This document shows, one piece after another, positions 7,700-15,581 of a stretch of 39,804 nt of DNA. Below the pieces are notes generated by a model. It made no database searches and had not been told where the DNA came from. It saw only the letters and a list, made by a program, of their open reading frames with translations. Within the stretch, counting starts at the first letter, position 1. Every line of letters begins with the position of its first letter. The translations under genes and the position numbers were made by a program. The stretch comes from JAJFVC01 sp039698075 (GTDB lineage: Bacteria > Planctomycetota > Planctomycetia > Pirellulales > Thermoguttaceae): assembly GCA_039698075.1 (NCBI GenBank), contig JBDKTJ010000188.1:1-39804 (forward strand), given 5' to 3'.

Positions 7700-9772
7700 A
7701 TGTCCACCGATATCCGACGTCTTCGCAACATTGGCGTGATCGCCCACATCGACGCGGGCAAGACCACCGTGACCGAGCGGATGCTGTTTTACAGCGGGTT
7801 CAGCCATCGCGTCGGCGAGGTCGACAAGGGCACGACCGTGACCGACTACGATCCTGAAGAGCAGGAACGCGGAATCACGATCAACGCCGCCTCGGTCAAC
7901 TTTCCGTGGAAGGACGTCGAGATCAACTTGATCGACACGCCGGGCCACGTGGATTTCACGGCCGAGGTGGAGCGAAGCCTGCGCGTTTTGGACGGCGGCG
8001 TCGTGGTGTTCAGCGCTCGGGAGGGCGTCGAGGCCCAAAGCGAAACGGTTTGGCATCAGGCCGACAAGTATCGCGTGCCGCGGCTGGCGGTGATCAACAA
8101 AATGGATCGCGAGGGGGCCGACTATTTCGGCACGCTCGACGAAATCCGCGAGCGATTGAATTGCAGGCCGGTGCCCGTCAATTTGCCGATCGGCGCCGGG
8201 CCGCCGCATTTGACCGATGCCTTTCGCGGCCTGATCGACTTGGTGACGATGCGGATGGTGACATTCGACAGCGACACCAAGGGGGCCGAATTCGTCGAGG
8301 CCGCCATTCCCGATTCGCTGCACGACGAGGCCGAGCTGTGGCGGGCGCAGATGCTCGACCATCTGTCGATGTATGATGACGAGCTGACCGAGTTGCTGTT
8401 GAGCGAAAAGGCCGTGCCGGCGGAGTTGATTCGCCGCGTGTTGCGCGAGGCGACGATCCACAATTTTGTGGTGCCGGTGCTTTGCGGTTCGGCGCTCGAC
8501 GGGATCGGCGTTCAGCCGGTGTTGGACGCGGTGGCGTATTATTTGCCCAGTCCGGCCGACGTGCCGCCGGTCGAAGGCGTCGATCCGAAACGGCCCGAGG
8601 TCAAAATGACTCGACGGCCCGACGCCGACGAGCCATTTTGCGGGCTGGTGTTCAAGATCCAGGCCGATCGGCACGGCGATCTACATTACTTGCGGGTTTA
8701 TTCCGGCACGTTGAAGGCCAACAGCCGCGTGCTCAATGCGGGCAAGGACAAAAAAGAAAACGTGCCGCAGTTGTGGCGCGTGCAGGCCGATCGACGCACG
8801 CAGATCGACGCGGTCGAGGCCGGCGAGATCATCGGCATCGTCGGCTTGCGCCACTCGGTCACCGGCGACACGCTTTGCAGCACGCACGAGCCGATTCTGT
8901 TGGAGTCGATCGCGTTTCCCGAAACCGTCATTGCCATGGCCATCGAGCCGGAGACCTCGGTCGAACGCAAGAAGCTGGCCGACGTGCTCGACATGATGAA
9001 GCGGCAAGACCCGACGTTTCGGGCCGTCGAAAACGAGGAAACCGGGCAGACGCTCATCAGCGGCATGGGCGAGCTGCACCTGGAAGTGATCAAACACCGG
9101 CTGCTCCGCGATTTCAAACTGAACGTGCGCGTGCACAAGCCGCGGGTCAGCTATCGCGAGACGATTCAGCGGGCCGTCGAGGTGGCCGGCGAGTGTCATC
9201 GGAACGTGGGCGGGCAGATGCTGTCGGCCAAGGTGCGCATTCGGATGGAGCCGTTCGACGGGGGTGCGAAACCCGTTATCGTGCTGGTCGCGCCGGGCGT
9301 GACGCTGCCCGAGGAGTTCTTGACGCCGGTGATCGAAGTGCTCGGCGAGCAAGGCGCCGGCGGCGGCAGTCTCGGTTTTCCGTTGATGCACGTGAAAATC
9401 ACGATCCTCGGCGGCGAGGTGCACGAGACCGGCTCGAACGAATTGGCCTTTCGCTATGCCGCCGGCGACGCTTTTGAAAAGGCGTTGCGAGAGGCGGGCA
9501 TCGTGCTGTTGGAGCCGATCATGCGGCTCGAAGTGACCGTGCCCGCCGAACACCTGGGCGACATCATGGGCGATCTGCAACAGCGTCGGGCGTTGATCAC
9601 TCGGACGCACATCCGCGGACGCAACACGGTGATCGATGCGCATGCTCCGCTGGCCAGTCTATTTGGCTACAGCAGCGCGATGCGAGGGTTGAGCCAAGGC
9701 CGAGCCACCTGCACGATGGAGCCGCACAGCTACGGTCCCGCCCCGACGGATGTGCTGGAAACGTTTTTGTAG
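7700..9772 (+). CDS. fusA: Translation elongation factor G
   Basis: EF-G is the GTPase that drives ribosomal translocation, 690 aa. G motifs are intact: AHIDAGKTT (G1), RGITI (G3 approach), DTPGH and NKMD, followed by the EF-G domain II-V pattern (SGMGELHLEV, then RGRNTVIDAHAPLASLFGYSS near the C-terminus). The switch I/effector region reads TTVTDYDPEEQERGITINAA, whereas the common EF-G form is MDWMEQEQERGITI. Planctomycetes carry multiple EF-G paralogues (the spdEFG1/spdEFG2 types), and this copy could be a specialised one despite sitting in the str position; that is inference. It follows rpsG after a terminator. The start ATG at 7700 fits the family N-terminus. Confidence 0.95.
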   Translation: MSTDIRRLRNIGVIAHIDAGKTTVTERMLFYSGFSHRVGEVDKGTTVTDYDPEEQERGITINAASVNFPWKDVEINLIDTPGHVDFTAEVERSLRVLDGGVVVFSAREGVEAQSETVWHQADKYRVPRLAVINKMDREGADYFGTLDEIRERLNCRPVPVNLPIGAGPPHLTDAFRGLIDLVTMRMVTFDSDTKGAEFVEAAIPDSLHDEAELWRAQMLDHLSMYDDELTELLLSEKAVPAELIRRVLREATIHNFVVPVLCGSALDGIGVQPVLDAVAYYLPSPADVPPVEGVDPKRPEVKMTRRPDADEPFCGLVFKIQADRHGDLHYLRVYSGTLKANSRVLNAGKDKKENVPQLWRVQADRRTQIDAVEAGEIIGIVGLRHSVTGDTLCSTHEPILLESIAFPETVIAMAIEPETSVERKKLADVLDMMKRQDPTFRAVENEETGQTLISGMGELHLEVIKHRLLRDFKLNVRVHKPRVSYRETIQRAVEVAGECHRNVGGQMLSAKVRIRMEPFDGGAKPVIVLVAPGVTLPEEFLTPVIEVLGEQGAGGGSLGFPLMHVKITILGGEVHETGSNELAFRYAAGDAFEKALREAGIVLLEPIMRLEVTVPAEHLGDIMGDLQQRRALITRTHIRGRNTVIDAHAPLASLFGYSSAMRGLSQGRATCTMEPHSYGPAPTDVLETFL

Positions 9773-9815
9773 ACGGAAGGAAATCGAGCGCCGGAGCGAC
9801 GGCCGAGGTTTTCTT

Positions 9816-10178
9816 GTGCGTGACCTGGACGATCTTTTTCGGGCGCTGGCGACAAGTCCGTTTCGACGCCGGTTTCGACTGGGGCCGAAAGAGCGGGTGT
9901 ATCTGGCCGAAAAAACGCTGCCGGTGATTTTGGAACACGGACGCCGGTTTATCGAGGAGCGATTGGCGCCGGCCGAGCCGCGAAACGACGGACGACAGAC
10001 GCCGATGCGCGGGCATCCGATCTTTCTGGCCCAACACGCCACGGCCACTTGTTGTCGCGGTTGTCTGGCGAAATGGCATTACATCGCCGAGAGCCAACCG
10101 TTGAGTCCACAACAAATCGAGCATGTTTTGAAGGTGCTGGAGCGATGGCTCGTTGAGAATTCTCCGGCGGATGGTTGA
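9816..10178 (+). CDS. DUF4186 family protein
   Basis: A small cytosolic protein (120 aa) of the DUF4186 family, whose function I do not know. The family signature is clear: RLAPAEPRNDGRQTPMRGHP followed by IFLAQHATATCCRGCLAKWH. Its cluster of His and Cys (HATATCCRGC) suggests metal or nucleic-acid binding, but that is inference. I prefer the GTG at 9816, with GAGG seven bases upstream. The ATG at 9750 in the same frame would overlap the end of fusA and lacks a ribosome-binding site. It follows fusA by 43 nt and may be co-transcribed with it. Confidence 0.85.
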   Translation: MRDLDDLFRALATSPFRRRFRLGPKERVYLAEKTLPVILEHGRRFIEERLAPAEPRNDGRQTPMRGHPIFLAQHATATCCRGCLAKWHYIAESQPLSPQQIEHVLKVLERWLVENSPADG

Positions 10179-10492
10179 ACGTCGGAAACGTCTCGCTGCG
10201 ATTTTTCGCAGGCGGGTTTCTTTTTCGCAATGGACTTTGCGGATTGTGCCGACTTTGCGGGCGATCATTGGCGAAAATGTCGCTGGTAGCGATTGGCGAC
10301 TGGAGATTTCCTCAAGAAATCGTTCCGGTCGTTAGGAATGCTATTGGAAATTTTTCCTTGTCCAATTACATTCGACCGTAGGAGCTTAATCCTGAGGGCT
10401 CGCTTGGGTTCGCGTCGACGCCGCCTGAGCGACTTTCGAGATACGGCCTTGGCAGCAGTATTCCTCCAGAGAAGTCCGACATCACGGCCGCC
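10179..10492. other. Gene-free stretch with a GACTTTGCGG direct repeat
   Basis: No convincing coding region is seen in these 314 nt. The decamer GACTTTGCGG occurs twice, at 10233-10242 and 10251-10260, an 18-bp period close to two turns on one DNA face. This could be a binding site for a regulator of the downstream gene, or simply a short repeat. No clear sigma70 promoter is visible. Confidence 0.4.
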
Positions 10493-11065
10493 ATGCAAAA
10501 CTCGCGATATCCACAGCCCGACGAAGTCGATCAATTGCTTCGCAACGCGGAATTGCGGAACGAGCTGGAACGTTATTTCGATGAGTCGATCAGTCGTGTG
10601 AACGTCCAGCATTTTACGTTGGCCGCGGAGAATGATTTCTTGGCGGCAATGCTAGCATGGGAACAGGCGCCCGTGGTGCCGATCTGCCGTTGGTTCGAGC
10701 CGGAATTGCGGCCGCCGCGTCCGGAATCGTTGGCCGACGGCGACCTGCACAAGATTCTCTGGGACATGGTCCATCGGCTGTATCAGAAGCGGATCGTGCT
10801 GGATTTCACCGACCATCTGGCCGACCGCGAGCTTTATTGTCTGATCGTGCGCGACATCTTGCCGGCCCGGGAAAAGAAGCTGGAAGGGCTCAACAACTAT
10901 CTGCATTGGGACTGCACCGGCGCGAGCGGCGACACCGAGGTTTGGCTTCGTTATTACGCTACGGAAGACGAGCGCGAGGACTGGGCGGAGATGTACGCTC
11001 AGCCGTTGCCGCCGATGTTGCCGTTGCCGTATCCGCGTCAATTGCCGCGCGAGCCGGGACAGTAA
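10493..11065 (+). CDS. Conserved-looking hypothetical protein
   Basis: A 190-aa protein of unknown function that I do not recognise. It is acidic and soluble with no signal peptide or membrane segment. It contains a helical central part with many Trp, Tyr and His residues (for example LHKILWDMVHRLYQKRI and LNNYLHWDCTGASGDTEVWL) and ends in a proline-rich tail (LPPMLPLPYPRQLPREP). The codon pattern is like neighbouring genes and the frame has a good ATG at 10493, so I consider it real. It stands alone between the DUF4186 gene and the oppositely oriented DUF1080 gene. Confidence 0.7.
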   Translation: MQNSRYPQPDEVDQLLRNAELRNELERYFDESISRVNVQHFTLAAENDFLAAMLAWEQAPVVPICRWFEPELRPPRPESLADGDLHKILWDMVHRLYQKRIVLDFTDHLADRELYCLIVRDILPAREKKLEGLNNYLHWDCTGASGDTEVWLRYYATEDEREDWAEMYAQPLPPMLPLPYPRQLPREPGQ

Positions 11066-11161
11066 ATCGCATTCCAACTTGAAAATGCGCGGATGCTCTT
11101 CCGCGAAGACGGTCGGAGCGTTTCCCCGAGAAGCAAATCGTCTGCTCGGACAGATCGCCGG

Positions 11162-11947
11162 CTATTTTTTCGGCGGCGGGGCGTCGGACGGCGGCAACTC
11201 GCGGATCCAGATGTTGCGGAACCGGACGGGGTTCTTGTGGAATTGAATCGCCAGCGGCAGTTTCGCGGCGTGGGCCTTGTACCTCGGCGGCTCGACGAAC
11301 GACGTCTCACCCTGAATCGCGTAGTGGTTTTGGACCAGCACGCCGTTGTGCAACACGGTGAGCAGCGCCGGACGAAGCAGCTTGCCGTCGGCTGAAAAAC
11401 GCGGGGCCTCGAACAGGATGTCGTAGGTCTGCCACTGGCCGGGCTTGCGCGAGGCGTTCACCAGCGGCGGATGTTGTTTGTAGATGGCCGCCGCTTGGCC
11501 GTCCGCGTAGGTCGAATTGTTGTAGGAATCGAGGACTTGGACCTCGTAGCGGCCCATCAGAAAGATGCCGCTGTTGCCGCGCTGTTGGCCCGTGCCTTCG
11601 ATTTTCTCCGGCGAGGCCCATTCCACATGCAGTTGGCAATCGCCGAACGCTCGTTTGGTCGCGGTCAACGAGTCGCCGGCGACGGTGATGTAGCCGTCGT
11701 GCAATTTCCATCGGTCGCCGTGCACCCATTGCGAAAGGTCTTGACCGTCGCCGAGCAGCACGATGGCGTCGCTGGGCGGACCGCCGGCCGGACCCGGATC
11801 GACCACCGGCGGCGTGGGCCAGGGGATCCCGCTGACCCATTCCTTGGTCGAAGCCAACGCCAAAGCGAGCGGGACCGCCGCCACGATCAGGACCGCGACG
11901 GACGCAAGTTGCCAAACGACGCGAGAGCGGGAAATCAGGTTTTTCAT
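11162..11947 (-). CDS. Secreted DUF1080 (3-keto-disaccharide hydrolase-like) protein
   Basis: A 261-aa exported protein with a DUF1080 domain (PF06439), a concanavalin-like fold that is abundant in planctomycetes and linked to sugar processing. An N-terminal signal anchor (about residues 10-32, VVWQLASVAVLIVAAVPLALA) is followed by the domain from about residue 60. Typical segments are visible: WKLHDGYITVAGDS, FGDCQLHVEWASP, QRGNSGIFLMGRYEVQVLDS, GQWQTYDILFEAP, LTVLHNGVLVQNH, and a terminal PVRFRNIWIREL. I start at ATG 11947 (MKNLISRSRVV) because upstream residues lack signal-peptide character. No strong ribosome-binding site is visible. The exact substrate cannot be inferred. Confidence 0.88.
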   Translation of the reverse strand: MKNLISRSRVVWQLASVAVLIVAAVPLALALASTKEWVSGIPWPTPPVVDPGPAGGPPSDAIVLLGDGQDLSQWVHGDRWKLHDGYITVAGDSLTATKRAFGDCQLHVEWASPEKIEGTGQQRGNSGIFLMGRYEVQVLDSYNNSTYADGQAAAIYKQHPPLVNASRKPGQWQTYDILFEAPRFSADGKLLRPALLTVLHNGVLVQNHYAIQGETSFVEPPRYKAHAAKLPLAIQFHKNPVRFRNIWIRELPPSDAPPPKK

Positions 11948-12077
11948 AGGGGGGAATCGAACAAAAGCAACGGGAAAAAACGGTGGGCGCAACGGGTTGA
12001 TTCTAGCAAAAAATAACGATTTGTCCATCAAAGGCGGGCTTGGCGACGGGAATCCATTCGACATCCGTTCGGCCCCC

Positions 12078-12106
12078 TTCGCTTGGACGGCGACAACACG
12101 TATAAT
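12078..12106 (+). promoter_or_regulatory. Likely promoter of def-fmt-miaB
   Basis: A perfect -10 box TATAAT (12101-12106) lies 17 bases downstream of a weak -35 (TTCGCT, 12078-12083). It is in the 297-nt gap between the divergent DUF1080 gene and def, about 140 nt upstream of the def start, implying a leader of roughly 130 nt. Confidence 0.5.
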
Positions 12107-12244
12107 GGTATGTTGTAAGGTGTTAGACCAATTGCGGTTCCCACGGGCGCGTAGCCGACCGGCTCATCTGGGAGACGGGCTGCTTTCGAGTTGGGGGCGT
12201 GCGGAACCGCAAGAGCGTGCGTATTTGGTTGCCGAGGAACAGGA

Positions 12245-12829
12245 ATGGCGCTGAGAGTTCTGAAATATCCGCATCCCGCATTGCGGCACAAGTCGAAGCC
12301 GCTGCGCCGCGTCGATGGCGATCTGAAAAACGTCATCCGCGAGATGTTCGATCTGATGTATCAACAGAAGGGCGTCGGGCTGGCCGCCAATCAGGTCGAT
12401 CTGCCCTATCGGTTTTTTGTGATCAATCCGGAGGGCGAGCCGGCCAAGGGGCGGGAGTTCGTCTTTTTGAACCCGGTCCTCAGCAAGCGATCCGGGACGG
12501 TGGAGGCCGAAGAGGGCTGTTTGAGTTTTCCTGAAATCTTCGCCCCCGTCAAGCGTTCGGCCAAGGTGACGGTTTCGGCCTACGATCTCGACGGCCAGGA
12601 GATCCACTGCGAGTTCGACGGGCTGATGGCTCGGGCCGTGCAGCACGAGTACGACCATCTGGACGGCGTGCTGTTCATCGACCGGTTGTCGCCGACGGGG
12701 CTGCTTTCGGTCAAAGAGGCCCTGGCCGAGTTGGAGCGGGAGTTTGAGGGCGACCGGCAACGCGGCGTCATTCCCGACGACCAAAAAATCGCCTCGCGGC
12801 TCGAACGATTGGAGCAGTTGCGAACGTAG
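12245..12829 (+). CDS. def: Peptide deformylase
   Basis: This metalloenzyme removes the formyl group from the N-terminal fMet of nascent proteins. At 194 aa it is of normal length. All three motifs are intact: GVGLAANQ (43-50), EGCLSFP (90-96, metal ligand Cys92) and HEYDHLDG (134-141, with His134, Glu135, His138). I start at ATG 12245 because it opens the family N-terminus MALRVLKYPHPALR and has GAGGAA just upstream. The frame upstream is unrelated. It is followed by fmt after 34 nt, the common def-fmt pairing that couples adding and removing the formyl group. Confidence 0.97.
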   Translation: MALRVLKYPHPALRHKSKPLRRVDGDLKNVIREMFDLMYQQKGVGLAANQVDLPYRFFVINPEGEPAKGREFVFLNPVLSKRSGTVEAEEGCLSFPEIFAPVKRSAKVTVSAYDLDGQEIHCEFDGLMARAVQHEYDHLDGVLFIDRLSPTGLLSVKEALAELEREFEGDRQRGVIPDDQKIASRLERLEQLRT

Positions 12830-12863
12830 AGGGCTGGAAAACCGCGCGGCGGAATGATTTTTT

Positions 12864-13820
12864 ATGCGATTGTTGATGCTGGGCACGGGCCCGTTCGCCG
12901 TGCCGACTTTTCAGGCTCTTTATGAGACGCACCACACGGTGGCCGCGTTGGTCACCGGTCCGGTGCGTATGCATCGCGGGCGGCCGGTCGCGCCGATCAG
13001 TTCGATCCGCGACGTGGCCCAGCGGCACTCGACGCCGATCTTCGATCCCGAGGACGTCAACGACGACTCGTCGCGGGCTCGGCTGGCCGAGTTTGGGGCC
13101 GATCTGTTGGTGGTGTGCGATTACGGCCGGATTTTGTCGCCGGCCACGTTGGCCGTCGCGCGCCGCGGCGGGGTCAATTTGCACGCCTCGTTGTTGCCGA
13201 AATATCGCGGGGCCGCCCCGATCGCTTGGGCCCTCTGGCACGGCGACGCGACGACCGGCGTGACGGTGATCCACATCACTCCGGAGTTGGACGCGGGCCC
13301 CTGCATCGCGCAGCAGGTCGTGCCGATCGAACCGGACGAGACCGCCGCCGAGTTGGAGCCGCGATTGGCCGAGCTGGGCGCCCGGCTCGTGTGCGAGACG
13401 ATCGACCGGATGGAGTCGGGCCGGATTGAAACGCTGCCGCAAGACCCGACGCTGGCCAGTCGCGCCCCGAAACTGAAAAAAACCGACGGCGTCATCGATT
13501 GGACTCGGGAGGCCGCGGCGATCAAAAATCAAGTTCGGGCGTTGGATCCTTGGCCCAAAACGTACACCTATTGGCGTCGATCGGACGGCGAGCCGGTCCG
13601 TTTGATTTTGGGTCCGCTCGCGGTGGTCGAGCTGCCCGGATCGAACGTCGAGCCCGGCACGGTCGTCGAGGCGTCGGGCAACCGGCTGGTGATCGCCGCG
13701 GGCCGCGGGGGCGTGATGCCTCGGAGCGTGCAGCCGGCCGGAAAGCGGGCCATGTCGGTCGAGGAGTTTTTGCGAGGACATCGCGTGCGGCCGGGCGACC
13801 CATTTCTTGATCTTTCGTGA
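12864..13820 (+). CDS. fmt: Methionyl-tRNA formyltransferase
   Basis: Transfers a formyl group from 10-formyl-tetrahydrofolate to Met-tRNAfMet for translation initiation; 318 aa, normal length. The catalytic triad equivalents are present: Asn105 and His107 in NLHASLLPKYRGAAPI, and Asp143 in ITPELDAGP, aligning with Asn106, His108 and Asp144 of E. coli Fmt. The N-terminus (MRLLMLGTGPFAVP) fits the nucleotide-binding start of the family, and the C-terminal domain begins around the RLILGPLAVVE segment. It sits between def and miaB in one direction, with a 10-nt gap to the preferred miaB start. Confidence 0.96.
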   Translation: MRLLMLGTGPFAVPTFQALYETHHTVAALVTGPVRMHRGRPVAPISSIRDVAQRHSTPIFDPEDVNDDSSRARLAEFGADLLVVCDYGRILSPATLAVARRGGVNLHASLLPKYRGAAPIAWALWHGDATTGVTVIHITPELDAGPCIAQQVVPIEPDETAAELEPRLAELGARLVCETIDRMESGRIETLPQDPTLASRAPKLKKTDGVIDWTREAAAIKNQVRALDPWPKTYTYWRRSDGEPVRLILGPLAVVELPGSNVEPGTVVEASGNRLVIAAGRGGVMPRSVQPAGKRAMSVEEFLRGHRVRPGDPFLDLS

Positions 13821-13830
13821 TGCAGGTTTC

Positions 13831-15372
13831 ATGTCGCGACGCTTCTATCTCCAAACCGTCGGCTGTCAGATGAACGTGCTCGACAGCGAGCTGGTCACGG
13901 CCATGTTGGTCGGGGCGGGCTACGCGCCGGTCGATCGACCGGATCGGGCCGATCTCGTTTTGTTCAACACGTGCAGCGTGCGGCAACACGCCGAGGACAA
14001 AATCTACAGCGCGCTCGGACGGCTCAAAACGTGGAAACAGCAGCGGCCGGGCCGGGTGCTCGGCGTCTTGGGCTGCATGGCTCAGAAGGATCGGGAGCGG
14101 ATTTTTGAACGCGCCCCGCATGTGGACCTGGTCGTTGGGCCGGGCCAGTTGGGCCTGTTGCCGATGCTGCTGGACGGTCTGGCCGCCGGTGGGTCGCCGC
14201 GGATCGAGATCAGCTTGGATCGGGCGTCGGGCGATCGCCGGGCGGTGCGGACGAGCCACGCTTTGCACGTGCCGGTTCGGAACATCGAGGCGTCGTGCGG
14301 CGCCGCGCCGTATCAGGCGATGGTGCGCGTCATGTTCGGCTGCGATAAGTTTTGCAGCTATTGCATCGTGCCGTCGGTGCGAGGGCCGGAACAAAGCCGC
14401 CCGGCCGAGGAGATTGTCGAGGAGGTGCGGCGGTTGGCCGACGCCGGCTGCGTCGAGGTGACGCTGTTGGGTCAGACCGTGAACAGCTATTGCGATCGCA
14501 GCGGGCCCACGCCGGTCCGCTTGGCCGATTTGCTTGGTCGTGTGCATGAAATTGACGGCGTCCGGCGACTGAAGTTTGTCACGAATCATCCGCGGCACAT
14601 GACCGACGAACTGTTGCAGGCGATGCGCGATCTGCCGAAAGTGTCGCCGTACTTGCATGTGCCGGCCCAAAGCGGGTCCAACGCGGTGCTGGAGCGGATG
14701 AAACGCGGCTACACGGTCGAGGCGTACCGCGAGATGCTGGCGCGGATCCGGCAGTTCGTGCCCGGCGCGGCGGTGACCAGCGATTTTATCGTCGGGTTTT
14801 GCGGCGAGACGGAGTCGGAGTTTCAGGAGACCGTCGAGCTGGTGCGCCACGCGCGCTTTAAGAACAGTTTTATTTTCAAATACAGTGCTCGGCCCGGCAC
14901 GCGGGCGGCCGAACTTTTCGCCGACGATGTGTCCGAATCGGTCAAGCGACGCCGCAACAACGAGTTGCTGGCCGTGCAAGACGCGATCAGTTTGGAGGAC
15001 AATCAGCCGTACTTGGGCCGGACGGTCGAGGTGCTGGTTGAAGGGCCGAGCAAGGCGGCCAAAAAACGGAAGCGAAATCGCGCGGACGGCGCGGCTTGCC
15101 CTAACACGACGGAAGAAGGGGCGGATTTTTTGAAGAGTGAAGCGGACGACGCGGCTCGCCCTCACCCTAACCCTCTCCCGGCGGGAGAGGGGACCTTTTT
15201 TGGTCCCGACGTGGTTTTGGCGGACGCGCAAAACATGGTGCAATTGGTGGGTCGAACGACTTGCGATCGGATCGTGGTGTTTGACGGGCCGGAGCAGTGG
15301 ACGGGACGGATCCTGCCGGTCGCGGTCGAAAAGGTCGACGCCTTTACGCTGTTTGGAAAGCCGGCGATTTAG
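13831..15372 (+). CDS. miaB: tRNA-2-methylthio-N6-dimethylallyladenosine synthase, with an insertion in its TRAM domain
   Basis: Radical-SAM methylthiotransferase acting on i6A37 in tRNA; 513 aa from ATG 13831 (an earlier ATG at 13807 overlaps fmt and adds residues foreign to the family). The N-terminal 4Fe-4S cysteines are Cys12 (TVGCQMN), Cys48 (NTCSV) and Cys82 (GCMAQ). The radical-SAM triad is CDKFCSYC (Cys171, 175, 178). The C-terminal TRAM domain starts at GRTVEVLVEG and resumes at VQLVGRTTCDRIVVF, but about 48 residues are inserted between (about 417-465, bases 15082-15225). That insert is low in conservation and encodes a palindromic genome repeat (HPNPLPAGEG) in frame. The core enzyme should be functional, while tRNA binding by TRAM may be altered. 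Confidence 0.95.
   Translation: MSRRFYLQTVGCQMNVLDSELVTAMLVGAGYAPVDRPDRADLVLFNTCSVRQHAEDKIYSALGRLKTWKQQRPGRVLGVLGCMAQKDRERIFERAPHVDLVVGPGQLGLLPMLLDGLAAGGSPRIEISLDRASGDRRAVRTSHALHVPVRNIEASCGAAPYQAMVRVMFGCDKFCSYCIVPSVRGPEQSRPAEEIVEEVRRLADAGCVEVTLLGQTVNSYCDRSGPTPVRLADLLGRVHEIDGVRRLKFVTNHPRHMTDELLQAMRDLPKVSPYLHVPAQSGSNAVLERMKRGYTVEAYREMLARIRQFVPGAAVTSDFIVGFCGETESEFQETVELVRHARFKNSFIFKYSARPGTRAAELFADDVSESVKRRRNNELLAVQDAISLEDNQPYLGRTVEVLVEGPSKAAKKRKRNRADGAACPNTTEEGADFLKSEADDAARPHPNPLPAGEGTFFGPDVVLADAQNMVQLVGRTTCDRIVVFDGPEQWTGRILPVAVEKVDAFTLFGKPAI
15082..15192 (+). repeat. Palindromic repeat and 60-nt duplication inside miaB
   Basis: GCGGACGGCGCGGCTTGCCC at 15082 recurs as GCGGACGACGCGGCTCGCCC at 15142, exactly 60 nt (20 codons) later. 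The second unit runs into CCCTCACCCTAACCC and a hairpin, CCCTCTCCCG (15171-15180) against CGGGAGAGGG (15182-15191). The same repeat family lies in intergenic DNA at 17015-17049 and 18693-18730. The insertion keeps the miaB frame open. Confidence 0.75.
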
Positions 15373-15450
15373 AGCAATTTCTCGATCCGTGTCGCGGCTT
15401 GGACGCTATGGTCCACGCTTACGCGGCCATGTCGTACTGTTCAGGAAAAA

Positions 15451-15475
15451 CATGCCCACGGCAAGCGTGGGCATG
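15451..15475. repeat. Perfect 10-bp palindromic hairpin
   Basis: CATGCCCACG (15451-15460) pairs perfectly with CGTGGGCATG (15466-15475) around a 5-nt loop. It has no U-tract. It resembles a dispersed palindromic element rather than a terminator and lies in the gap after miaB. Confidence 0.55.
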
Positions 15476-15521
15476 GCACCCGTTTTTTGAAAAGCCGGCG
15501 ATTGAGTCGCATTCAAAACAA

Positions 15522-15567
15522 CGAGGGACGGCTGTTTTTTGTAACAACCGTCCCTCGAACGTTTTTG
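15522..15567. terminator. Bidirectional terminator between miaB and the DUF1559 gene
   Basis: The stem CGAGGGACGG (15522-15531) pairs with CCGTCCCTCG (15548-15557). It is extended inwards by TGTT/AACA with a T-rich loop and followed by AACGTTTTTG. The two adjoining genes converge here, so it can serve miaB on the plus strand and possibly the minus-strand gene. Confidence 0.65.
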
Positions 15568-15581
15568 ATTTTTGTCGACGA

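Noticed and set aside
7301..8674. 457-codon minus-strand frame over rpsG and fusA
   Set aside because: Antisense shadow of two certain genes, with no family resemblance.
13522..15243. 573-codon minus-strand frame opposite fmt and miaB
   Set aside because: Antisense shadow; the plus-strand genes carry intact catalytic motifs.
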